The notes: generated from the sequence alone by a model not told the origin. 64,000 bases of DNA from Geosporobacter ferrireducens (GCF_001750685.1 NZ_CP017269.1:3513416-3577415), one strand, 5' to 3'. Numbered from the stretch's first letter, positions 13,084 through 22,550 are shown. Numbers and translations: made by a program.

Positions 13084-13776
13084 ATGAGTCGTATAGGAAA
13101 TAAGATTAAAGAAGAGCGAATAAAACGGGGTTTATCACCAAAACAGCTAGGGAAAAAATGTGGCGTTACAGAATCCTTTATTCTAGAAGTGGAAAGTGGA
13201 AAAAAAATTATTAACGAGCGTTTGATTGAACAAATCTCAAAGGCATTAGGGGTTAATCTAGAAGAAAACATTATACTTGAGCCCGCCAATGAGGAAAGAA
13301 TAGAAGCGCCAAAGGCAAAAAAAATAGAAACTCCCGCCGTAAAACGAGAGGCAGTAGAGCCGCTAGAACAATGGGACAATGCATTGGCCAATATTATTAA
13401 AAAAATACCTATTTATGATATTCAAATGGAACAAGTTAAAGGACATAAGAGTTTTCCGATCATTGATCGTAAGGTAGAAGGTGTGAATCCTGACAAACTT
13501 GTATATATAGAAATTCCTGACCAAAATATGAGTGGTTTTCGAATGCAGAAAGGAGATAGAACGCTTGTGTTTTTGAATAATCAGTGGGTAGATAATAGTT
13601 TTTTGCTGCTAGAAACTGAAGGAAACAAAATGATCCGAAAGGTTAAGCGCGCAGAAGGTAATAAAATTCAATTGATCTCTAATGTTCATGAACCAAAGTC
13701 CATCATAAAAGAAATGAAAGAGGTAAAAATATTAGGTAGATGTATGCGCATTGAAATAGATCTAGTAAAGAATTAA
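13084..13776 (+). CDS. XRE-type regulator with degenerate LexA/S24-like C-terminal domain
   Basis: A 230-residue DNA-binding protein. Residues 1-60 form a helix-turn-helix of the XRE type (RIGNKIKEERIKRGLSPKQLG, with VTESFILEVESGK as recognition region). A charged Ala/Pro/Lys linker follows at 65-95. Residues about 110-230 match the S24/LexA-like beta fold. The usual catalytic GDSMxP segment reads PDQNMSGFRMQKGD, so the nucleophilic Ser is missing and self-cleavage is unlikely; a ligand- or partner-sensing role is more plausible. The ATG at 13084 follows GGAGAGG. A longer in-frame reading from 12889 overlaps trmB and is rejected. Confidence 0.85.
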   Translation: MSRIGNKIKEERIKRGLSPKQLGKKCGVTESFILEVESGKKIINERLIEQISKALGVNLEENIILEPANEERIEAPKAKKIETPAVKREAVEPLEQWDNALANIIKKIPIYDIQMEQVKGHKSFPIIDRKVEGVNPDKLVYIEIPDQNMSGFRMQKGDRTLVFLNNQWVDNSFLLLETEGNKMIRKVKRAEGNKIQLISNVHEPKSIIKEMKEVKILGRCMRIEIDLVKN

Positions 13777-13937
13777 GGTAGAGCGGGTAGTAATAAATAA
13801 GGAGGCTTCTTATGGTCAGTGTGTCGAATAGATAGGAACTGTCATGGAGGCCTTTTTCTAATAAAGGAAACCATTGAGAGTTCTCATCGTATAATGGGTA
13901 TTATATAGAAGTACATAGAAAAGAGGAGGTGGTAAAT

Positions 13938-15554
13938 GTGTGCAGAAGAAGTAAAAGGCTCATCGGCTTAATTATTTTGTTATTAATGTTCACCCCTCTT
14001 TTTACCTCAATTACTGCATTAGGGCACATGGCAATGGATAAAGCACAGTTGAGGGATCATGCTCAAATTCAGGAAGAGGATATAACGAATGGTAGCATGG
14101 CAGAGAGATTTAAGGAATTTAGAAGAGTGATGGGAATCGTTTTTACGATTTATACGGTTTTTATCGCTATCCTGATTTTTATGGAAAATAAAAATCCAAC
14201 TAAGACGATTTCCTGGTTATTAGTATTGGTATTGATACCTGTAATTGGATTTATATTCTACTTATTTTTAGGACATAGTTTTCGAAAGGAAAATATATTT
14301 AGAAAAAAACGGGTAAAAAACTTTGAACAATTAGAAGAAGTAGCTAAAATTCAGCAAGAGGCGATTCGGCAGAAACAGTTATTTTTTGAGGATGATAGTT
14401 TGGTGAAAAAAAGATTAATTAGTTTGATTTTAAACAATGCAAAATCTCCCTTTACGGTTAACAATCGTGTTACAGTACTAACCAATGGAGTAGAGACTTT
14501 TGAAAGCATTGTAGAAGCCTTAGAAAAGGCAAAAGATCATATACATTTGGAGTATTTTATTATTAAAGATGATGTTATCGGTGGAGTCATCAAGAAATTG
14601 CTCATGGAGAAAGCCCGTAAGGGTGTAAAAGTCAGGGTGATCTATGATAGCGTAGGCAGTTGGAAGCTGGGCAAAGCCTATCTTGAGGAAATGAAAGAAG
14701 CAGGTGTAGAGATCTACGGCTTCTTACCTGTATTCTTCCCCTTGTTAAGCAGAGAACTAAACTATAGAAACCATCGAAAAATTATTGTTATTGATGGAAA
14801 AATCGGTTTTCTAGGTGGAATTAACATTGGAGACGAATATCTGGGAAATAATTCATATCTTGGATTTTGGCGGGATACGCATCTGGAAATTGAGGGAGAA
14901 GCGGTCTATGGTTTGCAAAATATATTTTTAGGAGACTGGGAATTTGTTACAAAGGAACACATCGCTTTCAACGAAACTTATTATCCAAAGCTGGATTATT
15001 ATGGGGAGCAATTGATTCAAATTACAGGCAGTGGCCCAGATTCCGATTGGCAGTCGATTATGCAGGCCTATTTTGCCATCATCTCTTCAGCAGAGGATCG
15101 TATATGGATCAACACACCTTACCTTGTACCGGATGAAAGCATTATGATGGCGCTAAAAACAGCGGCTTTAAGCGGTATCGATGTACGGATTATTTTGCCC
15201 AGCAGACCCGATCATAAAACTGTATTTTGGGCATCCATGGCTAATATTGAAGACTTATTAATGGCTGGCGTAAGAATATATAAATATCAGAAAGGATTTA
15301 CCCACGCAAAAATTCTATTGGCAGACGGCAGTGCAGCTTCTATAGGAACTGCAAATTTAGATATTCGCAGCTTCCAAATAAATTTTGAAGTAAATGCCTT
15401 TGTTTATGATAAGGAAATTGTGATGCGTATGGAGAAAGACTTCTTAGCTGATATAGAAGACAGCAAGGAGGTATTATTGGAGGCCCATTTACAAAGACCG
15501 CTTTCTGAAAAGATAAAGGAAGCAACAGGGAGGCTTTTTTCTCCTCTGCTATAG
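13938..15554 (+). CDS. cls: Cardiolipin synthase
   Basis: Joins phosphatidylglycerol molecules to make cardiolipin in the membrane. About 538 residues: hydrophobic segments near 8-30, 60-80 and 90-112 in the N-terminal part, then two phospholipase-D domains. The first HKD motif is NHRKIIVIDGKIGFLGG (His about 279), the second THAKILLADGSAASIGTAN (His about 456). The GTG at 13938 lies 8 nt after AGGAGG; a GTG at 13929 overlaps that site. Length is slightly above the usual 480-515 because of an extended N-terminus containing an extra hydrophobic segment, which may act as a signal anchor. Confidence 0.93.
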   Translation: MCRRSKRLIGLIILLLMFTPLFTSITALGHMAMDKAQLRDHAQIQEEDITNGSMAERFKEFRRVMGIVFTIYTVFIAILIFMENKNPTKTISWLLVLVLIPVIGFIFYLFLGHSFRKENIFRKKRVKNFEQLEEVAKIQQEAIRQKQLFFEDDSLVKKRLISLILNNAKSPFTVNNRVTVLTNGVETFESIVEALEKAKDHIHLEYFIIKDDVIGGVIKKLLMEKARKGVKVRVIYDSVGSWKLGKAYLEEMKEAGVEIYGFLPVFFPLLSRELNYRNHRKIIVIDGKIGFLGGINIGDEYLGNNSYLGFWRDTHLEIEGEAVYGLQNIFLGDWEFVTKEHIAFNETYYPKLDYYGEQLIQITGSGPDSDWQSIMQAYFAIISSAEDRIWINTPYLVPDESIMMALKTAALSGIDVRIILPSRPDHKTVFWASMANIEDLLMAGVRIYKYQKGFTHAKILLADGSAASIGTANLDIRSFQINFEVNAFVYDKEIVMRMEKDFLADIEDSKEVLLEAHLQRPLSEKIKEATGRLFSPLL

Positions 15555-15594
15555 CATTGCAAGGACCGCTGAGAAAGGAAAATATTCTATAGGT

Positions 15595-15627
15595 AATCCC
15601 ATGAACCGGTTAGCGATTCATGGGATT
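15595..15627. terminator. Bidirectional terminator between cls and typA
   Basis: An 11-bp perfect stem (AATCCCATGAA / TTCATGGGATT) with an 11-nt loop, flanked by T-rich sequence, in the 80-bp gap between convergent genes. Confidence 0.75.
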
Positions 15628-15635
15628 TTATAAGT

Positions 15636-17447
15636 TTATCCCCGGGTAGCTTTTGCACGGGCGTGCTTGTCTAATAATTTTTTTCGAAGTCGAATATTTT
15701 TGGGTGTAACCTCTACTAGTTCGTCATCAGCAATGAATTCTAAGGCTTGTTCTAAGGAGAGTTTCTTAGGAGGAACCAGACGCATGGAATCATCTGAGCC
15801 AGAAGCACGGACATTTGTCAACTGCTTACGTTTGCATACATTTACAGCAATGTCTCCAGCCCTGGCATTTTCTCCTACAATCATTCCCTCATAGACCTCT
15901 GTACCAGGAACAATGAAAAGGCTTCCCCTTTCTTGGGCATTGTATAAACCATAGGTTACGGCTGTTCCACTTTCAAAAGCAACCAGTGAGCCTCTGGAGC
16001 GAGACTTGATTTCTCCTTTGTGTGGGGCATAGCCATCGAAGATATGATTGAGAATTCCATTACCGCGAGTATCCGTCATAAATTCAGAGCGATAGCCGAT
16101 TAATCCCCTTGCAGGGATTCGGAATTCAAGCTTTATAGAGCCGTTACTATTGGTAAACATGTTGATCATTTCGCCTTTTCGTTGCCCAAGTGTTTCAATG
16201 ACAACACCCATAAATTCTTCCGGCGTTTCGATGGTCACATGCTCCATAGGCTCACATAATGCGCCATCAATGGTCCGCATAATAACTTCGGGCTTAGATA
16301 CAGAAAGCTCATAGCCTTCCCGGCGCATAGTCTCAATCAGAATGGATAAATGAAGCTCGCCGCGACCAGAAACTTTAAAGGAATCAGGAGAATCTGTGTC
16401 CTCAACGCGCAGGGCAACATTTGAAAGTAATTCTCGCTGGAGACGATCCCGTAGATGCCTACTGGTAACAAATTGTCCATCTTTGCCTGCAAAAGGACTA
16501 TCGTTAACGATAAAATACATAGCAATGGTAGGTTCATCTATTTTAATAAATGGAAGCGGCTCAATCTTATCAGTAGAGCAGACCGTTTCGCCGATGTTCA
16601 AGGATTCGATTCCGGCAATAGCCACAATCTCTCCAAATTGTGCTTCTTCCATCTCTACCTTGTTTAGTCCGTGATAGGCATAGAGTTTACTGATCCTAAA
16701 GTTTTTAAACTGACCATCTGCAGTACATAATACTGCTTCTTGGTTTTTTCGAATGCTGCCCCGGGTAATTTTCCCGATACCGATACGGCCAACGTATTTA
16801 TCATAATCGATGGAAGAGATTGTTAACTGTAAACCATCTTCCAGAATGCCTTCAGGTGCAGGCACCTCTGCTAAAATCATATCCAGCAAAGGGTGCATAT
16901 CTTGATTGGTATCTGTAATTTCATATCTAGCGATTCCCTGCTTTGCTGATGCGTAGACAACTGGAAACTCCAATTGCTCATCATCGGCACCAAGGTCTAT
17001 GAAAAGATCTAGTACTTCGTCTACAACGGCTTCACATCTTGCTTCCGGTCGGTCTATTTTGTTAATTACAACTACTGGCTTTATTCCAGATTCGAGGGCT
17101 TTTCTTAATACAAATTTGGTTTGAGGCATGGGGCCCTCGAAGGCATCTACTAAAAGGAGAACACCATCTACCATTTTCATAATCCGCTCTACCTCGCCGC
17201 CGAAATCTGCATGGCCGGGTGTATCTACAATGTTGATTTTTACATCTTTATAGAGAATAGATGTGTTCTTGGCCAAAATGGTGATTCCTCTTTCGCGCTC
17301 AAGGTCATTTGAGTCCATTACACGCTCATCTATCTGCTCATTGCTGCGAAAGGTTCCGCTTTGCTTTAGCATTTCATCTACTAAAGTCGTTTTCCCATGG
17401 TCAACATGGGCGATAATAGCAATATTTCGAATATTGTGCTGAATCAT
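15636..17447 (-). CDS. typA: Ribosome-associated GTPase TypA/BipA
   Basis: A translational GTPase that binds the 70S ribosome and helps large-subunit assembly and stress adaptation. The 603 residues have the expected order: G1 [10 protein letters not shown] (13-22), switch [20 protein letters not shown] (G4), two beta-barrel/EF-G-like domains, and the TypA-specific C-terminal domain with [12 protein letters not shown] and GMIVGENAR. Full length, ATG at 17447 after AGGAAG. It is transcribed alone. Confidence 0.97.
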   Translation of the reverse strand: MIQHNIRNIAIIAHVDHGKTTLVDEMLKQSGTFRSNEQIDERVMDSNDLERERGITILAKNTSILYKDVKINIVDTPGHADFGGEVERIMKMVDGVLLLVDAFEGPMPQTKFVLRKALESGIKPVVVINKIDRPEARCEAVVDEVLDLFIDLGADDEQLEFPVVYASAKQGIARYEITDTNQDMHPLLDMILAEVPAPEGILEDGLQLTISSIDYDKYVGRIGIGKITRGSIRKNQEAVLCTADGQFKNFRISKLYAYHGLNKVEMEEAQFGEIVAIAGIESLNIGETVCSTDKIEPLPFIKIDEPTIAMYFIVNDSPFAGKDGQFVTSRHLRDRLQRELLSNVALRVEDTDSPDSFKVSGRGELHLSILIETMRREGYELSVSKPEVIMRTIDGALCEPMEHVTIETPEEFMGVVIETLGQRKGEMINMFTNSNGSIKLEFRIPARGLIGYRSEFMTDTRGNGILNHIFDGYAPHKGEIKSRSRGSLVAFESGTAVTYGLYNAQERGSLFIVPGTEVYEGMIVGENARAGDIAVNVCKRKQLTNVRASGSDDSMRLVPPKKLSLEQALEFIADDELVEVTPKNIRLRKKLLDKHARAKATRG

Positions 17448-17665
17448 TAGAAACTTCCTCTCTTATAAATTATCCACATGACATTGTACCATGAAGCCGG
17501 GAAAAAATACAATCATTCCGGCGTTAATTCATAAGAATATTTTGTCCAAATCATGGAAAGAAGATGTGATTTTGACTTATGGTGAGAAACATGATAATGT
17601 ATGAGATGAAAGAATTTTGTGTCGGCGGAACGACTATAATTAGCATAGAAGGTGAGAGACAGGTT

Positions 17666-18445
17666 ATGAAAATTGGAGTAGGGGTCTTTTGGGAAAAGTT
17701 TATAAAAGATCAGGAATTTTATATGAAAACTTACGACTGTTTAGAAATACAGGATTTCGTAATGCCTGATAATCTGGATCTTGGCCGAGAGCATATCATT
17801 AAACAGTATCAGCAGCAGCTCCAAGGCTATAAAGGAATTCTCACAGTACACGGTCCATATATTGACCTTCAGCCTACAAGCTTTGATCCTCTTATCCGTC
17901 AAGCGAGCAGTGCCAGATATCATCAATGCTTGGAAGCGGCAGCTGCGCTAAAGTGCAAGTATATGATTATTCATTCATCCTATGATCCAATGAAGACCTA
18001 TGATGATGGATATGACGAATACTTTATAGATCAGAATACAAACTTTTGGAAAGAAAATATAGGTGCATTTGAAGCATATAATGTTACCGTTGTTTTAGAG
18101 AACATACATGATAAAGGCCATCAGCTGATAAGAAAAGTATTGGAGAAGGTCAACTCACCTTTTTTAGGAGCCTGCTTGGATACAGGACATGCCCATGCTT
18201 TGGTGAAAACAGACCTGTTACCCTGGCTGGAAGGGTATGAACATTGGTTAAAATATATTCATCTCCATGATAATTTTGGGGAGAGAGATCAACATTTATC
18301 AGTGGGAGAAGGAAGTATTAACTTTGCTGGCTTCTTTAAAAAACTAAAAGAGATGAATTATGATTCTATTTTAATGAATGAAATTTTTGGAGGGGTAGAG
18401 GCGCAAAAAAGGAATCTGGAAAATTTATATGCATTTTTAAAATAA
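17666..18445 (+). CDS. TIM-barrel sugar-isomerase/endonuclease-IV-like protein
   Basis: A 259-residue protein of the xylose-isomerase-like TIM-barrel superfamily, which includes sugar epimerases/isomerases and endonuclease IV. Metal-site-type motifs are visible: LTVHGPYIDL, MIIHSSYDP, VVLENIHD, GACLDTGHAHAL, IHLHDNFGERDQHLSVGEG and MNEIFGG. Substrate cannot be read from sequence. The start at 17666 (MKIGVGVFW) matches the usual start of such barrels; in-frame ATGs from 17579 would add about 29 non-conserved residues, and neither start has a strong ribosome site. It converges with the next gene, 20 bp apart. Confidence 0.8.
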   Translation: MKIGVGVFWEKFIKDQEFYMKTYDCLEIQDFVMPDNLDLGREHIIKQYQQQLQGYKGILTVHGPYIDLQPTSFDPLIRQASSARYHQCLEAAAALKCKYMIIHSSYDPMKTYDDGYDEYFIDQNTNFWKENIGAFEAYNVTVVLENIHDKGHQLIRKVLEKVNSPFLGACLDTGHAHALVKTDLLPWLEGYEHWLKYIHLHDNFGERDQHLSVGEGSINFAGFFKKLKEMNYDSILMNEIFGGVEAQKRNLENLYAFLK

Positions 18446-18449
18446 CAAA

Positions 18450-18467
18450 AGGAGCCATTAGGCTCCT
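18450..18467. terminator. Short bidirectional terminator
   Basis: Stem AGGAGCC / GGCTCCT with a 4-nt loop between convergent genes; it overlaps the minus-strand stop codon, which may shift its use to the plus-strand gene. Confidence 0.6.
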
Positions 18468-19539
18468 ATTGCTTTTTTAAATCTTCCATTAATTCATTGA
18501 TTAATTCTTTTACAGACATTAATCGATCAACTCTGTGTACCTTTGCACCAGCAAAGGCAAAACCCATATCCAGATTACCTTTCTGAGCATTAATCAGGGC
18601 GTCGGCAATACAATATAAGGTTTCGGCAGGATTACAAGGCTTCAGACAGTTAATACATTTGATGCCCTTAGGCTTCTCATTTTTATAAACCTTTTCCAGA
18701 AAGGTATTTCGAATCGCTCTACCAGGCATGCCTACAGGGCTCTTGATGATCATTACATCTTCTTCCTTGGCATCAATATAGGCCTGCTTAAATTCGGGAG
18801 AGGCGTCACATTCATAGGTAGCAACAAAACGTGTAGACATCTGTACACCAGAAGCACCCGCTTCCAGCAATGCAGCGATATCTGCTCCATCATAGACGCC
18901 ACCGCCTGCGATCACAGGAATTTTCCGATCATATTTTTCTTCAAAGGGCTTTATTGCTTCTAATACTTCTTGTACCAGTCTTTTCAACGAAAAGTCTTCT
19001 ATACGCTCCAATTCTTCTACTGAAAAACCTAAATGACCTCCAGCTTCTGGGCCTTCTACAACAATGGCATCAGGAAGATAACTGTGCTTTCGATCCCATT
19101 GTTTACAAATCAATTGAGCAACCTTGCCAGAGGATACAATAGGGGCAATTTTCGTCATAGAGTCCTTTACAAGTTCAGGCAACTTCATTGGCAGCCCTGC
19201 ACCAGCAAAAATAACATCAATTTTTTCTTTGACAGCTGCTTTCACCATATCATCAAAATTGTTAATGGCCGTCATAATATTCACACCAATAATTCCTTGA
19301 GGGGCCAGCTCTCTAGCACGGCGGATATGATGGATCAATCCGTCTATATTAGCTTGGAACTTGTTCTTAGAATAGTGCTCTAAAGTAAATCCAGGTTCGA
19401 TCCCTGAAATTACACCAATGGCGCCACAGTTGGCAACCGCGGCAGCCAGACTTGATAGAGAGATTCCGACACCCATTCCACCCTGCACAATGGGAACTTT
19501 TGCAGTCAAGTGTCCTATTTTTAATTCCGGTATAATCAT
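18466..19539 (-). CDS. FabK/nitronate-monooxygenase-type flavoprotein
   Basis: A 357-residue FMN-binding TIM-barrel protein. It starts with PIVQGGMGVGISLSSLAAAVA, typical of the nitronate monooxygenase/enoyl-ACP reductase II group. GVNIMTAINNF, VEGPEAGGHLG (the FMN/catalytic loop with the His typical of nitronate monooxygenases) and VIAGGGVYDG support this. The C-terminal part has a Cys-rich block, CINCLKPCNPAETLYC, near residue 300, not needed for the FabK reaction. The two enzyme types cannot be separated reliably by eye; no fatty-acid synthesis genes are nearby, so nitronate monooxygenase-like is preferred. Confidence 0.85.
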   Translation of the reverse strand: MIIPELKIGHLTAKVPIVQGGMGVGISLSSLAAAVANCGAIGVISGIEPGFTLEHYSKNKFQANIDGLIHHIRRARELAPQGIIGVNIMTAINNFDDMVKAAVKEKIDVIFAGAGLPMKLPELVKDSMTKIAPIVSSGKVAQLICKQWDRKHSYLPDAIVVEGPEAGGHLGFSVEELERIEDFSLKRLVQEVLEAIKPFEEKYDRKIPVIAGGGVYDGADIAALLEAGASGVQMSTRFVATYECDASPEFKQAYIDAKEEDVMIIKSPVGMPGRAIRNTFLEKVYKNEKPKGIKCINCLKPCNPAETLYCIADALINAQKGNLDMGFAFAGAKVHRVDRLMSVKELINELMEDLKKQ

Positions 19540-19817
19540 TTCAACACTCCATTCCTATGAAATAAGGTATTTACAACAATTATATACTAAATTTAGTAGC
19601 TTCTCAAATGATTCTTTCCCATTCTATAAATCCTATGCATAGAATGGGGAGAGTTAGAAGGTTCTGAGGATAAATCATATATTGAGAATAAGGCTTAAGG
19701 CAGTTATGATTTCAAAATAGGCCAGGAGATGTATTGATATTTTTGTAAAATATCAAAATAATGGTTTGTACAGTAAAAAATTACAAGGAACAATTTAGAA
19801 ATTTTTGAAAATATTTG

Positions 19818-19846
19818 TTGCAATACAAATATGTACGTATTATAAT
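19818..19846 (+). promoter_or_regulatory. Sigma-A promoter of the zinc-ribbon gene
   Basis: TTGCAA (19818-19823), 17-nt spacer, TATAAT (19841-19846). A start near 19853 would give an untranslated leader of about 105 nt, long for such a small gene. Confidence 0.75.
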
Positions 19847-19876
19847 ATAATGGAATATATAGCGTTTATAACTACA

Positions 19877-19950
19877 CCCTTCCCAAATCAATGGCTAGGT
19901 TGTTTAAAAAAGTAATGTTATATGTTCTATAATCCATTGATGAAGGGAGG
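19877..19950 (+). promoter_or_regulatory. Leader hairpin that can mask the ribosome binding site
   Basis: CCCTTC (19877-19882) and ATCAATGG (19887-19894) are exactly complementary to CCATTGAT (19934-19941) and GAAGGG (19942-19947). The result is a 14-bp helix with one 4-nt bulge and a 39-nt loop. The 3' arm includes most of the GAAGGGAGG ribosome site 9 nt before the zinc-ribbon ATG. The pairing is seen directly; its regulatory use, for example by temperature or a ligand, is inference. Confidence 0.6.
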
Positions 19951-19958
19951 TTGTTTTA

Positions 19959-20150
19959 ATGTTCCAAGATAAAACAATCGAATGTAAAGACTGTGGTGTA
20001 GAGTTTACTTTTACTGCAGGAGAGCAACAATTCTATGCAGAAAAGGGCTTCGACAATGAGCCTAAGAAATGTAAAGAATGTCGCCAAAAGGCAAAGAGAA
20101 ATTTCTCAAAACCAAATAATGGTGGACAAAGAAGATCTTACGACAGATAG
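19959..20150 (+). CDS. Zinc-ribbon domain protein
   Basis: A 63-residue protein with a four-Cys zinc knuckle: CKDC (residues 10-13) and CKEC (38-41 region), followed by a basic RQKAKRNFSKP tail that suggests nucleic-acid binding. This matches the small zinc-ribbon family common in Clostridia (probable zinc-binding domain); function is not established. The ribosome site GGGAGG precedes the ATG. The gene stands alone with its own promoter, structured leader and terminator. Confidence 0.85.
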   Translation: MFQDKTIECKDCGVEFTFTAGEQQFYAEKGFDNEPKKCKECRQKAKRNFSKPNNGGQRRSYDR

Positions 20151-20157
20151 TACAAAT

Positions 20158-20181
20158 AACCCACACCGGAAGGTGTGGGTT
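20158..20181. terminator. Bidirectional terminator between zinc-ribbon gene and larA
   Basis: A 10-bp perfect stem (AACCCACACC / GGTGTGGGTT) with a 4-nt loop, followed by U on the plus strand, 7 bp after the zinc-ribbon stop and 26 bp from the larA-like stop. Confidence 0.8.
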
Positions 20182-20207
20182 TTGTATTGGATTAAAGGAT
20201 ATTATTG

Positions 20208-21491
20208 TTATATTAAGATCGGCAGTGTATTGGCACCATAGGGCATTAAAGTAATTTTAGGATGTTCTCCGGTCAGAGAATAAGCCAGGGATAGAGCTTC
20301 TTCTGGAGATTTAACCGGGATAAAGCCAAGCTTCTTGACAACTTTCTCCTCTAGAGCAGATACGAGGATCAGCTTACGATACTTTGCCACGTAAGCTGCT
20401 TTATAGGCTGCATATCCTGGAACTGTAAAGTTTTGCTTTAAAGCAGCTTCCATTTTTTCTAAGGTATCATATTGAAACCATTGTAAGAATTCATCTGCCC
20501 CAAGACCATCCCTACATTCTGCCAAGAGTAGGATAACACTGTCTTCCTTGCCGCCAAAAATACAATTATCCATGGTTTTTACCGATTGATAAAGGTTGAT
20601 ATCTTTTGGATACCCTCCAGCAGAAGCAATAATCAGGTCTGCCTTTTGTTGTACTTCAACACCATAGAGCTGACGGATGATATTACAGCCTTTCAGCCAT
20701 GCGGTCTCAAAATCTCCTGCTACAAATTCAATAAAGTTTCCCTCTGCATCTAAAACAGCATTGAAGAGGAAGTCTGGATTAACCTTGCGGCAAATTTCAG
20801 TGATGTCCTGCCGCATAGGATTGCCTTCAATCTTATTGGAACAGGCATCAGGATTGAGACCTGCACTTTCTCCTTCATAGAAGGTTAGGCGGTGATTGTG
20901 CTGAATCGTATCTAAACCAGCTACGCCAGGAACCATTCCTTTCGCACCGCCACCAAAGCCTGCAAACAGATGAAAGACAATGCCTCCAGTTAAAATGACA
21001 CGATCAGCAGCCACCACTTTTTTATGAATATAAATGGGTGTGCCAGCACTGGAGGTACCTAGATAAGAAAGTTGTTCAGGATCAAAGCAGTCATGGTCAT
21101 AGACCGCAATTCGATTATATATTTCATCGCCTACAATCAGCTGTTTTTCCTCTTCTGTAGAGGGGCGGTGGGTACCCAGGGCAATGAGTACTGAAATATC
21201 CTGATCTGAGATACCTAGATCGTTGAGATAGTTTATAATATGGATTAAAAACTGATTGGTTCGAATCCAGGCCCGTGTGATATCACTGACGATTAATAGT
21301 ACATTTTCACCCGGATTTATGATTCGCTCCAATGGCGGTGTGCCAATAGGATTCATTAAAGCCTCAATACATTTTTTTTGAACATCTGTAATGGGATCTG
21401 CATAACGAGGCTTTAAGATGTGAAGAAGGTCTTCACTTTGGATTTCAAAATTACATAATGTGCTGCCATATTTAAATGAATATTCAGACAT
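20208..21491 (-). CDS. LarA-family nickel-pincer-dependent racemase/epimerase
   Basis: A 427-residue homologue of lactate racemase LarA, whose nickel-pincer cofactor shuttles hydride at an alpha-hydroxy acid carbon. The key residues of the L. plantarum enzyme are all recognisable: Asp and Arg in VSDITRAW, His in ALGTHRPS, the cofactor-linking Lys in FGGGAKGMVPG, and His in TIQHNHRL. The ribosome site TAGGAGG precedes the ATG at 21491. It starts 11 bp after metQ stops and shares the S-box transcript, so its substrate may be methionine-related rather than lactate. No larB/C/E cofactor genes are in the window; they must lie elsewhere if it is active. Confidence 0.88.
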   Translation of the reverse strand: MSEYSFKYGSTLCNFEIQSEDLLHILKPRYADPITDVQKKCIEALMNPIGTPPLERIINPGENVLLIVSDITRAWIRTNQFLIHIINYLNDLGISDQDISVLIALGTHRPSTEEEKQLIVGDEIYNRIAVYDHDCFDPEQLSYLGTSSAGTPIYIHKKVVAADRVILTGGIVFHLFAGFGGGAKGMVPGVAGLDTIQHNHRLTFYEGESAGLNPDACSNKIEGNPMRQDITEICRKVNPDFLFNAVLDAEGNFIEFVAGDFETAWLKGCNIIRQLYGVEVQQKADLIIASAGGYPKDINLYQSVKTMDNCIFGGKEDSVILLLAECRDGLGADEFLQWFQYDTLEKMEAALKQNFTVPGYAAYKAAYVAKYRKLILVSALEEKVVKKLGFIPVKSPEEALSLAYSLTGEHPKITLMPYGANTLPILI

Positions 21492-21502
21492 GTAATCGCC
21501 TC

Positions 21503-22315
21503 CTAGAAACCTGCAACAACCGAACCGTCAAAGGTTTCTTCAATAAAGATTTTTATTGCATCCGACTGATATACTTCAATCAGTTGTTGAATGCGAGGAT
21601 CATCCTTTGAGCCATCGTTTCTTACTGCAATTACATTTACCCATGGAGAATCCTTTGGTTCAATAAAAATAGAATCTTTAACAGGGTTTAGGCCTGCTTC
21701 GATGGCAAAGTTTGTATTGACTGCGGCAGCAGTTACATCAGGAAGTGAACGAGCTACCATTGGTGCTTCCAATTCGATAAAGTTTAGATTTAGAGGATTT
21801 TCAGCAATATCCTTTACTGTACTAGCAAGTCCAGACCCTTCTTTGAGCTTGATAATACCAGCAGATTGTAAAAGAATCAATGATCTTGCTCCGTTTGTCG
21901 GATCATTAGGAAGTGAGACTTTATCTCCAGCTTTCAATTCAGATAAGGATTTAATTTTGTTAGAATATATACCCATTGGGAAGTTTACCGTGCTGGCGAT
22001 AGAAATCAAATCCATTTTTTGATCTGCATTGAATTTGTCTAAATAAGGCTGATGCTGGTAACTATTTACATCCAGTTGTTTTTCAAATAAGTGGATATTC
22101 GGCTGCACGTAATCACTAAATACCGTTAATTGTATATCTAAACCTTGATCTTTTGCTAGTTCCTTAACTTTTTCCATAATTTGTTCGTGGGGACCTGCAG
22201 TTACACCAACCTTTAAGGGGCCAGTAGTAGTGGATGCAGCAGGTTTGCTGCCGCATCCGCTCAATAGTGCTGTTAACAACAGTAAACATAAAGATAATGA
22301 TAATATTTTTTTCAC
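21503..22315 (-). CDS. metQ: Methionine ABC transporter substrate-binding lipoprotein
   Basis: Binds D/L-methionine outside the membrane for an ABC importer. The 270 residues start with a lipoprotein signal (MKKILSLSLCLLLL, lipobox LLSGC) and carry NlpA-family blocks GVTAGPHEQIMEKVKELA, DVNSYQHQPYLD and SLPNDPTNGARSL. The GTG at 22315 is 8 nt from AAGGAG; the GTG at 22324 overlaps it. No metN (ATPase) or metI (permease) is adjacent: upstream is the S-box leader and downstream the larA-like gene. It must borrow a transporter encoded elsewhere. Confidence 0.93.
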   Translation of the reverse strand: MKKILSLSLCLLLLTALLSGCGSKPAASTTTGPLKVGVTAGPHEQIMEKVKELAKDQGLDIQLTVFSDYVQPNIHLFEKQLDVNSYQHQPYLDKFNADQKMDLISIASTVNFPMGIYSNKIKSLSELKAGDKVSLPNDPTNGARSLILLQSAGIIKLKEGSGLASTVKDIAENPLNLNFIELEAPMVARSLPDVTAAAVNTNFAIEAGLNPVKDSIFIEPKDSPWVNVIAVRNDGSKDDPRIQQLIEVYQSDAIKIFIEETFDGSVVAGF

Positions 22316-22485
22316 GTAAAACACTCCTTTTATGATAATTTAATTGAGTCCAATATTTGGGGGAACGAAACGACCAATCCTCAAAGTGTTTGGACGAGTA
22401 GGTAAGGCGGTTTGTATATGCTTTTGTAAATATAGTGCAACTGATCTGTGGCAGTAGTTGCTGTAGCGTTCCTGTAAATGAAGGG

Positions 22486-22527
22486 CTAGACAGGAAATCC
22501 TATGAAATAAGATGGATTGGTTGACAC
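22486..22527 (-). CDS. Possible 13-residue leader peptide upstream of metQ
   Basis: GTG at 22527, 5 nt after a strong AGGAGG on the minus strand, opens a frame of 13 codons (MSTNPSYFIGFPV) ending in TAG. It lies after the S-box terminator and about 170 nt before metQ. The ribosome site is better than those of many real genes in the window. Whether it is translated, and whether it regulates metQ, is unknown. Confidence 0.35.
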   Translation of the reverse strand: MSTNPSYFIGFPV

Positions 22528-22550
22528 GTTCACCTCCTTTAGAGTAATAA

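Larger units (their letters stand above)
19540..19958 (+). other. 419-bp intergenic region and zinc-ribbon gene leader
   Basis: No gene is seen. The first 270 bp is A/T-rich and featureless apart from the divergent start region of the flavoprotein gene. The last 140 bp holds the promoter and structured leader of the zinc-ribbon gene, listed separately. Confidence 0.6.

Noticed and set aside
13812..13835. Seven-codon ORF (MVSVSNR) after AAGGAGG between the XRE gene and cls
   Set aside because: Too short to support, no structure or switch around it, and the region also contains a loose repeat of GGAGGC that may produce the ribosome-site match by chance.
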